From Sphagnum magellanicum (lineage: Eukaryota > Streptophyta > Sphagnopsida > Sphagnales > Sphagnaceae), in NCBI GenBank assembly GCA_021904315.1, contig CM038910.1, forward strand, positions 15,128,001 to 15,192,000: a stretch of DNA of 64,000 bases. The letters are read 5' to 3'. A program made the translations under genes and the position numbers. Positions within the stretch are counted from its first letter, which is position 1, and every line of letters starts with the position of its first letter. Shown in pieces: positions 14,651 to 27,612 of the stretch. The notes beneath the pieces were generated by a model. It was not told the DNA's origin and searched no databases. It saw only the letters and a program-made list of their open reading frames with translations.

Positions 14651-17400
14651 AGTGTTTGGTGAAGGGCAATTCTACCATAATGCAGAAACAATGAGGCTAT
14701 TATGAAGAGAGTGATAATTTAAGAATATCTAGAAACATGTTCAGCCATGAACTTGTAAAAGACAATTTGTGTGTACAACAAGAAAATCCTAAATTGGCCC
14801 ACTTCATGAAATGAATCATGGGGGGGTGGACTGTGCACTTGTGGGTACCAAAACAAAGTCTAGTATTTGTTATAAAAGCTGGGCTATTTTCTTCCAATGC
14901 CAACATGAAAACCTAAAAAAGCATCAGAAATCGTGTCCCATAACTAAATATTGGATGCAATTTTTAGTAACCTTAGAATCTGGAAATACACAAACATAGA
15001 CAAACAAATCATGAACACCGATGCTCAGCAGGCTGCAGGACGAGGGATGAATAACAACAACGTACAAATAATGTTGTCACCCATTCTCGTCCGTAACCCA
15101 CCTGACAATGCATTATTCTGGAAGGTCCAGTCTCAATGCTGACATCCAAGCCCATGAAATTGATATAGGTATTCTTGAACAACAATTTCACAAGATTGTG
15201 AAATCTGCCCAACTCAGACCATTCGGGTTCATAATCTGCTAAAAGAAGTGGATTTATTCAACAAAAGGTCTGCCAATTGGGACCATTCTGGTCAGGGAAG
15301 TAGAAGATTATTATTGTTCTTGGTGAATAATGATCCATGACAGACAGCCCGCCCCTTGTTTCCCTTGAGTAACATGTTTTATACAACCATTTCTCGTGAT
15401 CACTGCTAAAACTTGTGACCCAGTTGCAAGCCAGTAAAAGCATGGAATCTAAAATTGAAAAGGGAGAAAAGGTCGCCAGCTTTTTTCTGGATCCGTGGTG
15501 GGGGATGTCAGAGTATAAAAGTTGTGGTATCTATTTCAGGACAATCATCAAGCTGGCCCTGCAGCACAACTCGAGATTTCCTCTCATTGTCTGTAATAAG
15601 TAATCCTTTGGTAATCAAGTCCACGCACACACGACCTAGTATAATAAAATTGTCATTGAGTTTTACCTTTGCTTGCTGGTTTGCAGGTTTGCATGCATGG
15701 AACTGGATGGCAATATGTAAAACATGTTTGCTTATAAGTTTATTCAATTCTCAGATGTTCATTCAACCCATTTCCTGTTCTTTTTTCCAGGGTTGAAGTT
15801 TGAACCTCGAAGTCTCCTAAAGTCCTACTAGCTTTTTTTTCGGAGTGTAATTTTTCAGCTATTTCTTGCATGGGCATTATGATTTTTGTAAAGCTTACCT
15901 ACCTTCTCTGTAAGGTTTATGGGTTTTGTTAAAGCCTACTTCCTGGTTTTCTCAGTGCCAAATCACCACAGGGCTTGCATCCTTTGAGCATGGTAAAGCC
16001 CTTGGTCATGGCCTTTACAGGAATCAGACTCACACTCGGCTGGCCCTTGCACAGGTCCTTATGTGGGTTAACTCTGTTGCTCATGGCTTTACCTATCACA
16101 TAACAAGCACACATATGCACTTGTGACCGACCATCTTTGTTGCACTTAAAGCTCAGGTAATCTTTACATTTGTACAAAGTTCATTAACTTGGGGATGGCT
16201 TAAATGAACTTGAGCTACAACCCATTTAGCTACACACTTGATGAACACTTGAGCTACAACCCATTATTGGTTGTTCATAATGCTTTGTTGGGTTCTTTGT
16301 TTGTGTTTACCATTCAAGCAGTGTTGGTCATGGCCTGAGCAAATTTTTCTTTGCTACTTAGTGGTATTAGTAGTAAAATGCTAACAATTGCAACTACCTA
16401 CCTGTATTATGGTAAAACACAGTGCAATAATGCCCCAGAGTCTAATCTCAAGAAAGAATGGGTCTTCTTCAGTCTTCACCCAAAATTGCAGATTCTGTGC
16501 AGGAACTTTGCCTATAAACAGCAAGCAAGCAAACAAGCTCGGTAAAGCAGCCCTGATTATTAGTCCCCCGAGTTGAGGGAACCATTATTTGTGGTTGACA
16601 GAGTTTTTAGAAAAAAATAATTGAGCTCCTGAAACTTGGCTGGCAACAAATTACAAACAAAAGGCCACAAGAATCACAACAAATGAAGAAGAATTTGAGA
16701 GCTTAAAACTTAAAATCTCACCCACCTAACTAAGGATTCCAAACAAAAATCAACTAGGTTGATTCTGTGTTTTCCTTGCATGCAAATGGGTATGTACTTA
16801 AAAAGTTGGACAGATTTGGACAAAATCTCAGCACCAAAAATACTCAAATAAATAAATAAACATAAACATAAAAGCCTAAATTTGTGAGCTGAAACTTAGA
16901 ATCCTGCTACCCAAGGATTCAAAACAAAGAATTATCATAAAAGAGATATATATCTGAGACGAATGTTGGGAGGGCAAGAACCATGTGATCCGAGGGTTCC
17001 AGTTACTAAGAACTGGACTCAAACTGGGTCTGATTTTCAGAATTTGTAACCAGAACTAAAAGTTATTGTTTTTGAAGAACAAGAGCTGGAACTGGAACAG
17101 AACCCAGAACCAGATTTCTGAGTGAATTGATGTGTGGAACTGGAACCAACAGAATTCCAATCTATTTTTCAGAATGGAATGGGAAGGGTTGGTTCTTCAT
17201 AAAAGTTTAAGAACTTGCCCAACACTACTACTGGTTGAGACTTGATACCTGCACTTAAAAATCTCAGCACCCAAGGGATTAATCTTTAATCTTTAAAAGA
17301 GAAGAAAGTTGAGAGCTTCAAACCCTAAGAATCTCACCATGCAATGGCAGCCATTTTATGTGCACATCCAATTCTTTTTTACTTGGCAATTCTGGTTGTG
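14651..17400. other. Unassigned, less AT-rich region
   Basis: No recognised gene. Base composition is closer to genic DNA than the flanks. One minus-strand stretch (15508-15747) reads like protein (LGRVCVDLITKGLL, RVVLQGQLDDCPEIDTT), but it has no recognised domain and no supporting exons. At 16690-17340 short blocks such as AGCTTAAAACTTAAAATCTC and AAGGATTC recur imperfectly, suggesting old duplications. Confidence 0.4.
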
Positions 17401-17404
17401 CACT

Positions 17405-17556
17405 ACTTCTAACTATTCATCCAGTAGAACTTGCTTGTCAGTGCTTGTTTGTCTACAACTTCTTAACTATTCATCCAGTAGAACTGGCTTATCAGTGCTT
17501 GTTTGTCTACTACTTCTTAACTATTCATCCAGTAGAATTGACTTGTCATCACTCTG
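17405..17556. repeat. Tandem repeat, 54-bp unit, about 2.8 copies
   Basis: AACTATTCATCCAGTAGAA starts at 17411, 17465 and 17519, exactly 54 bp apart. The unit is a multiple of three, so two frames stay open through the array; I see no other sign of coding. Confidence 0.85.
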
Positions 17557-17624
17557 ACACAATTGCCGCGGATAATGAAATCATGGAGCTTCATTGCAAC
17601 TTCGCCTTGCAAGGAGTTACAATT

Positions 17625-17735
17625 GACCCAGCACCCACCAGTGCACCATGAAGGATGAATGATAAGTGATCAGGAAACAGTTTTCTGTTTGAGTTCCAGT
17701 TCCCTAGCTAACCATGGTGGTTAGCTCAGTTGCTT
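17625..17735 (+). repeat. Dispersed repeat, subtype 1, copy 2
   Basis: The head ACCCAGCACCCACCAGTGCA is followed by CCATGAAGGATGAATG, GGAAACAGTTTTCTGTTT, and a tail hairpin with arms AGCTAACCA and TGGTTAGCT around a three-base loop. Confidence 0.65.
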
Positions 17736-17888
17736 TTTTTTTTTCCCCCTACCTTCCTACCTACTAACAACCCACAAGTAGGTTGTTAGTAGGTAGATGG
17801 GGTAGTAGAAACAGCCCTTGCCTATGTATTAACCATCTACTTACCTACTAGTAAGTTGCCTATTTTCCTACCTATCTACCTATATGTG

Positions 17889-18003
17889 AGACTTCTTTCC
17901 TACCAAGTTGGTTACCAAGGGTGAAACCAAATATTAACTCAGTTGAGGTTCATCCACAATAGACATCCAGTGGATGATGCGCTGGTGGGTGCTGGTTCAC
18001 TGC
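17889..18003 (-). repeat. Dispersed repeat, subtype 2, copy 2
   Basis: On the minus strand it reads GTGAACCAGCACCCACCAGC, then ATCATCCACTGGATG, GTGGATGAACCTCAACTGAG and TTAATATTTGGTTTCACC, matching 7299-7430. It faces the subtype 1 copy at 17625-17735, with a CCTACC/GTAGGT-rich centre between them. Confidence 0.65.
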
Positions 18004-18060
18004 AGCCCATGTGGTTAAGAATTTGCTGTGCGCGTAGAAACAGTCACATTATACAGCAGC

Positions 18061-19070
18061 GTTTTTTTTTTTTTTTTTTTTTGGCGAAATTTCGCCAACT
18101 GGAAGGGATTTTTTTTTTTGAAAACTTCCAAAAAATTCGCCATATTTCTGAGAAAAAAAGAAAAAAAAGAGGAAGAATTCGCCAGATTTAGACAGTGAGT
18201 CCGTGTAGCTCGCCTAGATTTAGGCAGGATGCAGAAAAAACTCTACTGTCCGCCTAGGACAGTCGCCATTTAATGCAAATTAAAGCTGGGGATCCTCGCC
18301 AGTGCACCTACCTGAGGAATTTGAAAAAAAAAACCATGTTATATAGGGTTTGCTTTCTTTCAATTTTTGTGATTAGTTATTCCACAAAGAGGATTTAGCC
18401 AAATTTGGCTATAGACCATATAAATGATAATGAAAAAAACATTTAAGAAGGTTTATGCTTTATATGTTTTTGGCGACTTTAAATTATTTTTTCTAAATTT
18501 GGCGATTAGAGCCATTCTTTTTAACAAAAAATGTTAGAATGTGTAGAAAAAATAAATTTAAGGTTCAAAAAAATGATAATAATTTCCCCCAAAAAGAACC
18601 TAGTTGACATACAACTTTCTGTTTTTGGGGAGAATTTTTGGCCACCTGACGTCCAAATTTTTTGGAAGTTTTGGGAAAATTTTTAAACTGCAAATTGGAC
18701 AAATGTTTTGCTTAACGACTGGAAAAATTCACCAAAATTTCCCTAATTGCAAAATTAAAAAATAAAATAAAATCATTACAATAATTATTCTACTGATCAA
18801 AATTTGCCAAAATTTGAACTGAAAAATATGATTTCGATCCATACAAAAGAGTTTTCATGAAAAGAATGGCCTAAAAACCAACAAATTTTTATGATATGTT
18901 GGAGTAGCAGCCGAGACTATAAAAGAATTCTTTCTAAAAAATAAAATCATATCTGGCAGGTAGCCAAATTCAGCTAAAATTATTCTCTGGATAATCGCCA
19001 CTTTGGCTACATCACAAAATCCTTCCAAAAAAAAAACACTGGGTAACCCAACATAGTGATGAAAGCAATT
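18061..19070. other. AT-rich region with repeated GGCGAA/TTCGCC words
   Basis: No gene. Contains a perfect 14-bp palindrome GGCGAAATTTCGCC at 18083-18096, after a 21-base T run, and several scattered ATTCGCCA, GGCGATTA and GGCGACTT words. The style resembles the tandem array at 34616-35180, so the two may share an origin. Positions 18377-18447 match 8116-8180. Confidence 0.5.
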
Positions 19071-19139
19071 AATTTACCTACCAAGAGGATTGAACATTGA
19101 AGGTAGTGTAGTAGGAAAGTGCACTAGGTATGGCAATTA

Positions 19140-19497
19140 ATAATTCACTAATAAATAAATAAATAAATAAATAAATCATAAATAAATTAATAACTAATTT
19201 CTTAATAAATAAATCAGTAAATAAATAAATAAATAAATAATAATTCATTTTGTAGCTGGATTTAGAACCCACATTTTGCTGCTCACAGAAAAGTAAGTAG
19301 TGTGTGAATTTGGCGCTGCCCAATCCTCTTTTGCTAAGCTAAGATTAATAATAATAATAATAATAATAATGTTTTGTTGAGTTTTGCTGACTTTTGTTTT
19401 GTTGAGTTTTGTTGAGTTTTTTTGAGTTTTGTTTGTTTTTGTTGAGTTTTGCTGAGTTTTGTTTGTTTTTGTTGAGTTTTGCTGAGTTTTGTTTTTC
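19140..19497. repeat. Microsatellite cluster: (AAAT)n, (TAA)n and TTTTGTTGAG units
   Basis: AAAT tetranucleotides occupy about 19146-19245, TAA units 19346-19371, and a purine/T unit close to TTTTGTTGAG with TGCTGAG variants 19372-19497. They lie just upstream of the leader of the methyltransferase gene. Confidence 0.85.
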
Positions 19498-19559
19498 GTT
19501 TACTTACTTCCCCACACCGAGCCTCTGTTGCGACACATTCTTCCTTTCCCCAGTTGCGC

Positions 19560-20805
19560 TCTCGCGGCTTCCGGTCCACAGTTTGTTTGCTCCTATCTGA
19601 ACCTCCTCCTCCTCCTCACACTGCTTGCTGCAGCTGCTGCTGCTGTTGCAGTGAGTTCCACTTGGGATAGGTTACTGCTACTGCTACTAGCAGTTTTCAT
19701 CAGAAACGGAGCTTTCGGAGTCTTACTGGTGAGCTAGCTGATCAAGAGTTTGGAAACACACACTTCTCTAGATTTTCTTGTAGAGTCTTCCTAGTTAAAC
19801 ATTCTGTGACGGATTCTTGTTTTCTTTCGTTTTTGTTTTTCTTTCTGGGTTTTTTCTTCGCTTGATGCAGAAAACAGGGTCTGAGGACTGATGTATAGCG
19901 TTGCAGTTTCTGCAGGGTTTTAGAGCTGGGTTTCGTTTTGAGAAAGAAGAAAGACGAAGAAGAAAAAGAAGAAGAAGAAGAAGAAGAAGCTTCATCGTGC
20001 ATTTTGTGGTTTTTGGTTTTGTGCATTTATGCAAGTGTTGTAGTAGTAGTGAGCACTTGAATCCATGCGGAAAACTTAGCCCATTCCCCCTGCGGAACCC
20101 TGTAAGCGCGTCTCGGACTTCTCTTCCCAGGTAGGTACCTACACAGACACGCACACACCCTGTCTCTGTCTCTGTCTCTGTGTGTGCGTCCTTTCTTGAA
20201 TAGGTACCCATCTGGTTTCGTCACCCAATGTGTTCGGGATCACAGATATCTCAGATCTTCTCTCATCATTGTCGATGGTGTGGATTCCACTAAGAAGGCT
20301 GGGTGGGTGGGTGCTACCGTGCTCTCTTGTTACTCCTTTGAGTGCCCTGCCATTCTCTTGAGTGCTAATATTGCGCTTTTGGGTCGATTTTTGTGAGCTA
20401 GACTTTGTTTGTAGTGGTTTCGAACATAGCAGTTCCAAGATCTGAATCGTGGGAAAAAAAAAAAAGTACCCAACGTCAAGATTAGCAGAAAAGGTCCAGT
20501 GTCACATAGACTGCTCTCCGTGGTTGTTGGGGTTTAAGATAAATGTGACACATGTTGTTGCGTTGCAACTGCAGCTTGCACTATTAACAGAAAATTTCTT
20601 TGAGCAATTATTGTGAAAGAAACTACAGTTCCCTGAGATCCTGTAGATCTTCAGATCATCAGATACTACCTATATAGTGTTCCAGTAAAATTTCCCACAT
20701 TGTAGTCTGTCTCTTCCCCTGCATTGATTGAGTCTCAAAGCTTCTTTTGTTGCTTCAGAGAGTCCCGGTGGAGGCCTTCTTCTTCTGCTTCCAAAAGCTG
20801 CAACA
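19560..20805 (+). other. Leader region of the PMT-type methyltransferase gene
   Basis: GC content rises and simple repeats typical of 5'UTRs appear: CTCCTCCTC (about 19605), CTGCTGCTG (19630-19650), AAG units (19945-19990) and TCTCTG units (20160-20181). Transcription start and any leader intron cannot be fixed. Minus-strand ORFs here are microsatellite shadows. Confidence 0.4.
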
Positions 20806-23800
20806 ATGAAGGAGAATACGACAAAACCGGGGTACTTTGGCACAGGAAAGCAGCTGGTTCCGCTTACATTCATGATGCTTGCGCTTTGTGCTATCTCCTT
20901 CTACCTCGGATGTGCATTCTCTTCCACCCCCAGTGAGCAGGTGCTGGTTGAGAGCGTGCAAACAGAGACTAGTGTGGCAGAAACTACCGATTGTATCCCA
21001 ATCTTCAAGCATGTGGATTTTACCCCCTGTAACATTACACTTCAAGATATGACTCCCTGTACAGATCCCAAGGTGGAGTTCTGAGATCATTGAAGCTGAT
21101 GATGATTCTTGCATTTGTTGTGGTTGTTTTGCTTTCTCCAGTTCTGGGGTGTTATCTCTTCTAGTTCATTGGGCAATCTGGAAGGGGTTACAGAGTGGGT
21201 TGAGATGACATTCAAGGACACACTGACATCTCTGTTATGTTTTTTTTTCTTTGTTTAACAGAGATGGTCAAGGTATGACAAGCATCGCATGGCTTTCAGA
21301 GAAAGACATTGCCCACCCCGCACTGAGCGTCTACAGTGCTTGATTCCTCCTCCTTCTGGCTACAGAACTCCCATTCCATGGCCCAAGAGCAGAGATGAAT
21401 GCTGGTACAAGTACGTTCTTCTTCAAAAATTCTCATTTCCTTTATCCACATACGAGATTGGCATGCTTTGCTTTGCAATTTATGAGTAATCAAATCAAAC
21501 TGGCGTATGATGCACAGCTCCATACTTCTTCATGCATTCTTGGTTTCAGTTGCCACCATTTTTCTGCTGGTGTCTGTATTGTAAACGCTGTTGAAATGTT
21601 GTGAGATTCTCCTGCTGACTAATTTCTGATGAGTATAGGAGTGGTTTTTTTGTGCTAACTAAAGTTGCATGCCATCTCTCGTTCGGTTGATGGGGGCTGC
21701 AGAAATGTGCCATATGAGTGGATTAACAGTGTGAAGGCTAACCAGAACTGGTTGAAGAAACAGGGTGAGAAGTTTATCTTCCCTGGTGGAGGCACCATGT
21801 TTCCAAATGGAGTTGGGGAGTATATTGACCGCATGGAACTACTCATTCCAGGCATGAAAGATGGCTCAGTTCGAACTGCTCTGGATACTGGGTGTGGGGT
21901 AAGTGATTGCTTCTGTTTGTCAAGGGTTTTTTTTTCTGTTTGGTAATGGATCAGCGGGACCCAGGTGATCCTCCTGTCTCGGGTTTCTGTTGTGAAGGAA
22001 TAGCTTGATGTTGTGGTCTGGCTATGGTACAGGTGGCCAGCTGGGGAGGATACCTATTGGAACGGGGAATTTTGACAATGTCACTTGCACCCAGAGACAA
22101 CCATGAGGCGCAAGTTCAGTTTGCATTGGAGCGAGGTGTGCCAGCAATGCTAGGCATCATTGCCACCCAGCGCATGCCGTATCCTGCCAACTCCTTTGAC
22201 ATGGCACACTGTTCACGATGCCTCATCCCTTGGGTTGAGTTTGGTGAGTTTCTTGTTTTGATAAATCAAACCTTATTTAGCATGTTGTGAGATGTGTGAT
22301 CCTTGAGCAAATCCTCACTTGCACTTTCCTTTCATTTGTGAAAATATCCAATGAGAACAGCTTCACTTACAGGGATTGGTGCAAGTTGTTGCTAATCTCT
22401 GGTTGGACCCTGAAGTCATTGATCATTAGATTTGCCCTGACTTATATACCTGAATTCAATTTGCGGCTGGTCAGGTGGTGTGTTTCTCTTGGAGGTTGAC
22501 CGTGTGCTGCGACCAGGAGGGTTCTGGGTGCTATCAGGGCCACCTGTTAACTATCAGACTTACTGGAAGGGTTGGGAAACAACAGAGGAGAAAGAGAAAG
22601 CTCTTCTTGATAAGATAGAGGCTCTGTTGGCTAACATGTGCTACAAAAGATATGCCATGAAGGGGGATTTTGCTGTCTGGCAAAAGCCGTATGACAACTC
22701 CTGCTATGAGGAGCGCAAGCCTGAGACTTACCCACCAGTCTGTGATGATGCCATTGAGCCTGATGCTGCCTGGTATGTAAAATTGAAGTGAATTTCAGTT
22801 TCATAACTTTTGTTTTTGTTGCACTGTAGAAGTGTCTACATCAGAGATTCCTTCCAGGGTCCCACACAAGAACTTGGTCCCCTCCTTGAATTGAGAAGCT
22901 GATGATGATTGATTTGTTACTTCAGGTATGTGCCCATGCGACCGTGTATTGTACCTCAGCAAGAAGGTATGAAAAAGCTTGGTGTTGGACAAACTCCCAC
23001 TTGGCCTGAAAGACTCACCACTCCACCTGAAAGACTGAAGCTCATTCAACACACCAGCCCAAAGATGTTCACTGCTGACACACAACTGTGGGTTGAGAGG
23101 GTCAACCACTACAAGCAGTTGGTGCCAGAGTTGAAGTCCAATGCCATCCGTAATGTTATGGATATGTACACACAATTTGGAGGATTTGCTGCTGCACTGA
23201 ATGATGACCCAGTTTGGGTGATGAATGTTGTGTCATCATATGCAACCAATACTCTTGGCATTGTCTATGACCGTGGCCTGATAGGCACTTACACAGACTG
23301 GTATTCATCTTCTGATTCTCTTTGTTCCCAGCATCTTTCTCTCTGTTTCTTTCTATCCAAATCTGCTGTCTTTGGGTGAAGATAGAAATCTGCAATGCAA
23401 CTACCCGCATGATCAATCAACAAGTCTTTGGGGGTTAATTGTGGTATCCTTACGTTTGTCGCAGGTGTGAGGCATTCTCCACATATCCAAGAACATATGA
23501 TTTTCTTCATGTTGCTGGGCTATTTTCAGCTGAGAGCCACAGGTATCATCACCCACTTCAAGTGTTTGCAAGGATGTGCATGAAAGTTGATAATTTGCTA
23601 TTGTCTTTACCACACTGACTGGGCTTCAATTGAAGAAGTTTTCTGTTGGCAGTTTTCTATGGCCTTGGTTTAGTGTACTGTTATATCTACTCAGCAAGAA
23701 CCACACAAGGCCTAGCCAATGGCCAGATCCTGAAAATTCTGAAGCCAGGTTTCTTAATTAATTTTACATATACATATCACTCGGTACTCTAACAATCAAA

Positions 23801-24150
23801 TCAATTTGATTAGGACTCTTGTTTCCTGCAATCCATGCACAAGTTTAGTTGTTACTCTGATTCCCAAAAACCTTGACTACATTTCCAAGGTTCACTGATT
23901 CAAAGTGGAATCCCATAATTGCAGGTGTGAGATGAAGGATGTTCTGTTGGAAATGGACAGAATTCTGAGACCTGGTGGCCTTGTCATAGTGCGAGATGGG
24001 CATGCTTTGCTAGAAATTGCAGGGACACTGGGTAAGGCCATGCGATGGAAGTGTACCCGTCATGATACTGAACAAGGTCCTGAAGATTCTGATGGGTTAC
24101 TCATCTGCAAAAAGGATTTCTGGCAGGTATCTGATGAAGACTCTCGATAA
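20806..24150 (+). CDS. Probable Golgi methyltransferase, PMT/DUF248 (QUA2/TSD2) family
   Basis: Eight exons join in phase: 20806-21072, 21262-21410, 21703-21898, 22033-22243, 22475-22772, 22926-23300, 23465-23542 and 23925-24150, giving 599 residues, normal for the family. A short basic N-tail and one hydrophobic segment (about residues 17-38) predict a type II Golgi protein. The lumenal part has TPCTDPKRW and FRERHCPP, then [19 protein letters not shown], the SAM-binding loop DTGCGVASWGG (from residue 200), the block [19 protein letters not shown], and a second half with [26 protein letters not shown] and MDRILRPGG. Family members are thought to methylate cell-wall pectin or related glycans with SAM as donor. 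It resembles the PMT2/PMT14 subgroup more than others. All key motifs are present; a downstream GT after FWQ could allow another C-terminus. Confidence 0.95.
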
Positions 24151-24800
24151 GCCATGTTTGTTCCTCCATCTTGTAGCCACAAGAGCCAAAGTTATCTGCA
24201 CTGAAATAGGTATGCAGATTTGAGTCCATCTTATCATGTTTATCAGTCTTTCCAAAAACAGATAGCAAATTTTCTTCCTGATTAGATTCTTCCTGAACCA
24301 AATGATGAGAATGCCTTCATCCTTGGGTACTTACTACTCTGGGAAAGTGCAAACATTTGCACCCACTCTAGTACTAATGAAGAAGCACTGCACTAAATGT
24401 GTGCACTCTCCTCTCTTGCAATTTATTTCAGGATTCAGGATTACTTATCACCTTGGGGTGCAAAGAACCATGTTGAAATGCTTGATGTTAATTCATTTTA
24501 AAAAATTGAACATTGCTCACAATCAGAGTATGTTTGATGAGTATTTTGCCAAAAAGTTACATTATATTGCGTTATATGCATATTTTATGCTCATTTGTTT
24601 TGATTCATTCGAGTGGAGTATTCGGTGCACTTCGACATGTCTGCTCTGTACTAAGGTTACCTCCAAACACTAGAAACTTTCTAGGAGGTTTTTACAAGAG
24701 AACACAAGAAGATGAAAGAAAGTGGAAGGAAAAACCTAACATAAAAAAGACATCAGTTGGGCTCAATTATCATGTGCTAGTATAATATAATATCATTTTG
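24151..24800. other. 3' flank of the methyltransferase gene
   Basis: No coding features are seen. The first few hundred bases probably include the 3'UTR, but no clear polyadenylation signal stands out. Confidence 0.4.
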
Positions 24801-24803
24801 TGA

Positions 24804-24992
24804 GAGTGAATCACAATCCACTAGGACACCATGCAGGATGGATTGTATGTGAACGGAACAAAACTTTTTCATTGCAGTCCCATCCCATAACTAACCATTG
24901 TGGTTACATATGTACTACCCATCCACATGTATCTAGTTCTACATGCATCATACCGACCAGAGTGAACCAGCCCCTATGACTGCACCAGTTGG
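24804..24992 (+). repeat. Dispersed repeat, subtype 1, copy 3, plus a second partial head
   Basis: GAGTGAATCACAATCCACTA begins the copy, then ACCATGCAGGATGGATTG, TTTTTCATTGCAGTCCCATC and the tail AACTAACCATTGTGGTTACA. A further partial head, GAGTGAACCAGCCCCTATGA, lies at 24960-24992 in the same orientation. Confidence 0.6.
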
Positions 24993-25239
24993 CCGTTCTG
25001 TCCATAGGATGGGCTGGATGATTCGTCTCTTTTTCGTCTGCCTCTTTACCTTTAACCAACATTGTACCACAGTCAATCTTTTTTGGCTGCTGACTTTCGA
25101 CCATTTTTTTTTGTTGCCATTTTTTTCCCAGCCTTGACCTCCATACTCCTGACCCACCTGGCTACCCTATTGAGCTAAAACTTAGCCTTGCCTACAAACT
25201 AACAACTAATCCCTTATTTACCTTGAGAAAACTTTTATC

Positions 25240-25612
25240 TCCTCTTGATTAAACATATATTTTTTCTTGCTTAAATATATATCTCTTGGTTAAACTTATA
25301 TTTTTTCTTGGTTAAACTTATATCTCTTGTCTAAACTTATATTTTTTCATGGTTAAACTTATAATTTTTCTTGGTTAAACTTATATCTCTTGGCTAAATT
25401 TATATTTCTTTTTGGTTAAGTTTATATCTCTTGGTTAAACCTTATATTTCTTCTTGGTTAACCTTATATTTCTTGGCTAAACTTATATTTTTTCTTGATT
25501 AAACTTATATCTCTTGGCTAAACTTATATTTCTTCTTGGTTAAGCTTATATCTCTTGGCTAAACTTATATTTCTTCTTGGCTAAACCTATATATTTTACT
25601 GGTTAAACTTTT
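25240..25612. repeat. Tandem array, about 20-bp half units in a 41-bp dimer
   Basis: Repeated TCTTGGYTAAACTTATAT words alternate between CTC- and TTTCTTC-linked halves, giving a repeat distance of about 41 bp in the best-preserved part. It is strongly T-rich on this strand and has no coding sense. Confidence 0.8.
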
Positions 25613-25784
25613 ACTTAATTCCTATTCCAAAAATAAATTAAAAAAAAGTAGATAACACTTCAATTTTATAGAAGAAAAGAAGACCCAATACATAAGTATG
25701 ACAAAATTTTATATAATATTCATATATTCTACCTCCCCCTTTTATGTCATACTTCTAAAAGACTATTTTCCACCAAACTATGGA

Positions 25785-26090
25785 TGAGGGTATTGCATAC
25801 CCAAGGCCAATCATGATGTGGTTGGATTTGAATGGCAATGGACCAAGTTTCCACAACACCCTCATGTTGAGTTGAAGTATTACTTAAAACATAAGAAATT
25901 CAATCCGAATTTTATGTTTTAGATGCAGGTATTGCATAGTTTTATTCTACTTTTTATTTCTTTTCACCATGGTGAAAGGATGGATGAGGGTATTGCATAC
26001 TCGGGACCAATCATGATGTGAAGAGACTTGAATAATAATGGACCAAGTTTCTACAATACCTTCATGACAACATGGGGCACCTATTGGAGA
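25785..26090. repeat. Direct duplication of about 90 bp with GATGAGGGTATTGCAT
   Basis: Blocks beginning at about 25785 and 25980 share GGATGAGGGTATTGCATAC, CCAATCATGATGTG and AATGGACCAAGTTTC. Each ends near an inverted form of the motif (ACACCCTCATG, ATACCTTCATG). Confidence 0.7.
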
Positions 26091-27612
26091 TATGAATTAC
26101 AAATAACCCAAGTCGTTCTTAGAAAGGTGGCCAGATTGCACCCTAAACATGAATTGGTTAATGATGTGGGTATTGCAATTTCAAAGGCTTCATGAAGAAC
26201 CCAACCATTGACAATAAAAGATCAAGAATTTGCAATACCTGCATAGAGAAATTGGTTTATGCACCAAGGGGTCATTTCATGAAGGCAAACAATCTAATTT
26301 ATATAAGTATTCAAATATAATATCTCCTTAAGGTTATTGTACAACTATTTCATGATAAGGATAATGAGAGTATTGCATAGTTAATAATAATGAGCTTCAA
26401 CTTGCATTCATGAAGGTATTGCTTAAATGTTCTATCATGTCCACAAAATATGCTAACTTTATTAGATGAAGGTATTATTCGTTTTGTTTATGGTAAATTG
26501 TAATCCATTTGTGGTGGATGGGGGTATGATGTGTAACATGGCATAAGGGGATCCCAAAATCTATAAATTTCAAAATTAAAACAAGTGGATTGATACAAAA
26601 ATGTCATGCCACCTTAAACTTTAATGCATCAATACAAAAATGGTGTGTACATGCATTAAAACTTCATTAGGAGCTCAACTATAATGATATCTATCTATGA
26701 TTAATCATTCAAGGAAGATGAACTAGATGCAATGCCCATAATGGTGCGATAGTTTGCTATAGCTATTATAGATTTTGCTGCATGATGATGAGTGAATAGT
26801 TGATGATGCTCAAATGCAATCAAATTGCATTTGCAACAATAGTTTTTTTGTTGTGCCCCGAAGCTTAACACAAAAAAACAAATTAGATTCCAATTAAAAG
26901 ATGCAAACAATATTAAGAAAATAGTTTAAGTATGGAAACATATCGTCCATGAATGATTTCAAAATCATGATACTTAGATATTACATCCATTTCTTTGGTT
27001 TGGTTGCACTTATTAGACTCTAATGTCCAATTCCAAACACCCCATGTAACTTTGAGAAACTTTGCACATGCAACTTTGATTGTCCAAATTGCCCCAACAA
27101 GGTTGTCATCCTTTTTAAGGTGCACCCATGCACTTTGTGGGATGAACCCCACCCCCCATGCCAAAATCCCAATGATGCCTGACAAAATTTTATAGGCTAA
27201 ATATACCAACAAGAGTTGCCTAACCTATTCCATTTGTTGTGCTTGGGCTTTAAGTTCATCCCATTTTAATTCCACTTTCTTTTTCATTCGATCAAGGCCT
27301 TTTTTTCATTCCGCTTTTGCCTTGCATGTGGGCTGCTGAAAATACAAGCATTCATAGAACCATGGTCTTGTTACCTCAGCCCCCTAGGATGAATAGATGG
27401 ATGCCTTAATTTCCCATTTTGTATTTGAAGTGAATGTATTCACTCCAAGTGTTTATGGATCAACCATTTGGCCACATAAAAACTAATGCATGTATCCACC
27501 TTGCAACACCATTTTGAGCCTTCATGAGCCCATTCATTGTCTTCCATTGCATCTCTATGCTCATCTTGAATTAGAGGAGGAACCTTTTGAGGTGCAATAT
27601 CTAGTACAACTG
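26091..27612. other. AT-rich spacer with scattered GGTATTGCA motifs
   Basis: No recognised gene. Three minus-strand ORFs of 69-99 codons (26701-26910, 26913-27212 and 27440-27700, the last running into the next array) show no domain or splice support. Variants of the GATGAGGGTATTGCAT motif recur, for example near 26164, 26365, 26412 and 26464. Confidence 0.45.

Noticed and set aside
19742..20438. Overlapping minus-strand ORFs with Ser runs and QRQRQ-type tracts
   Set aside because: They translate AAG and TCTCTG microsatellites in the leader of the methyltransferase gene.
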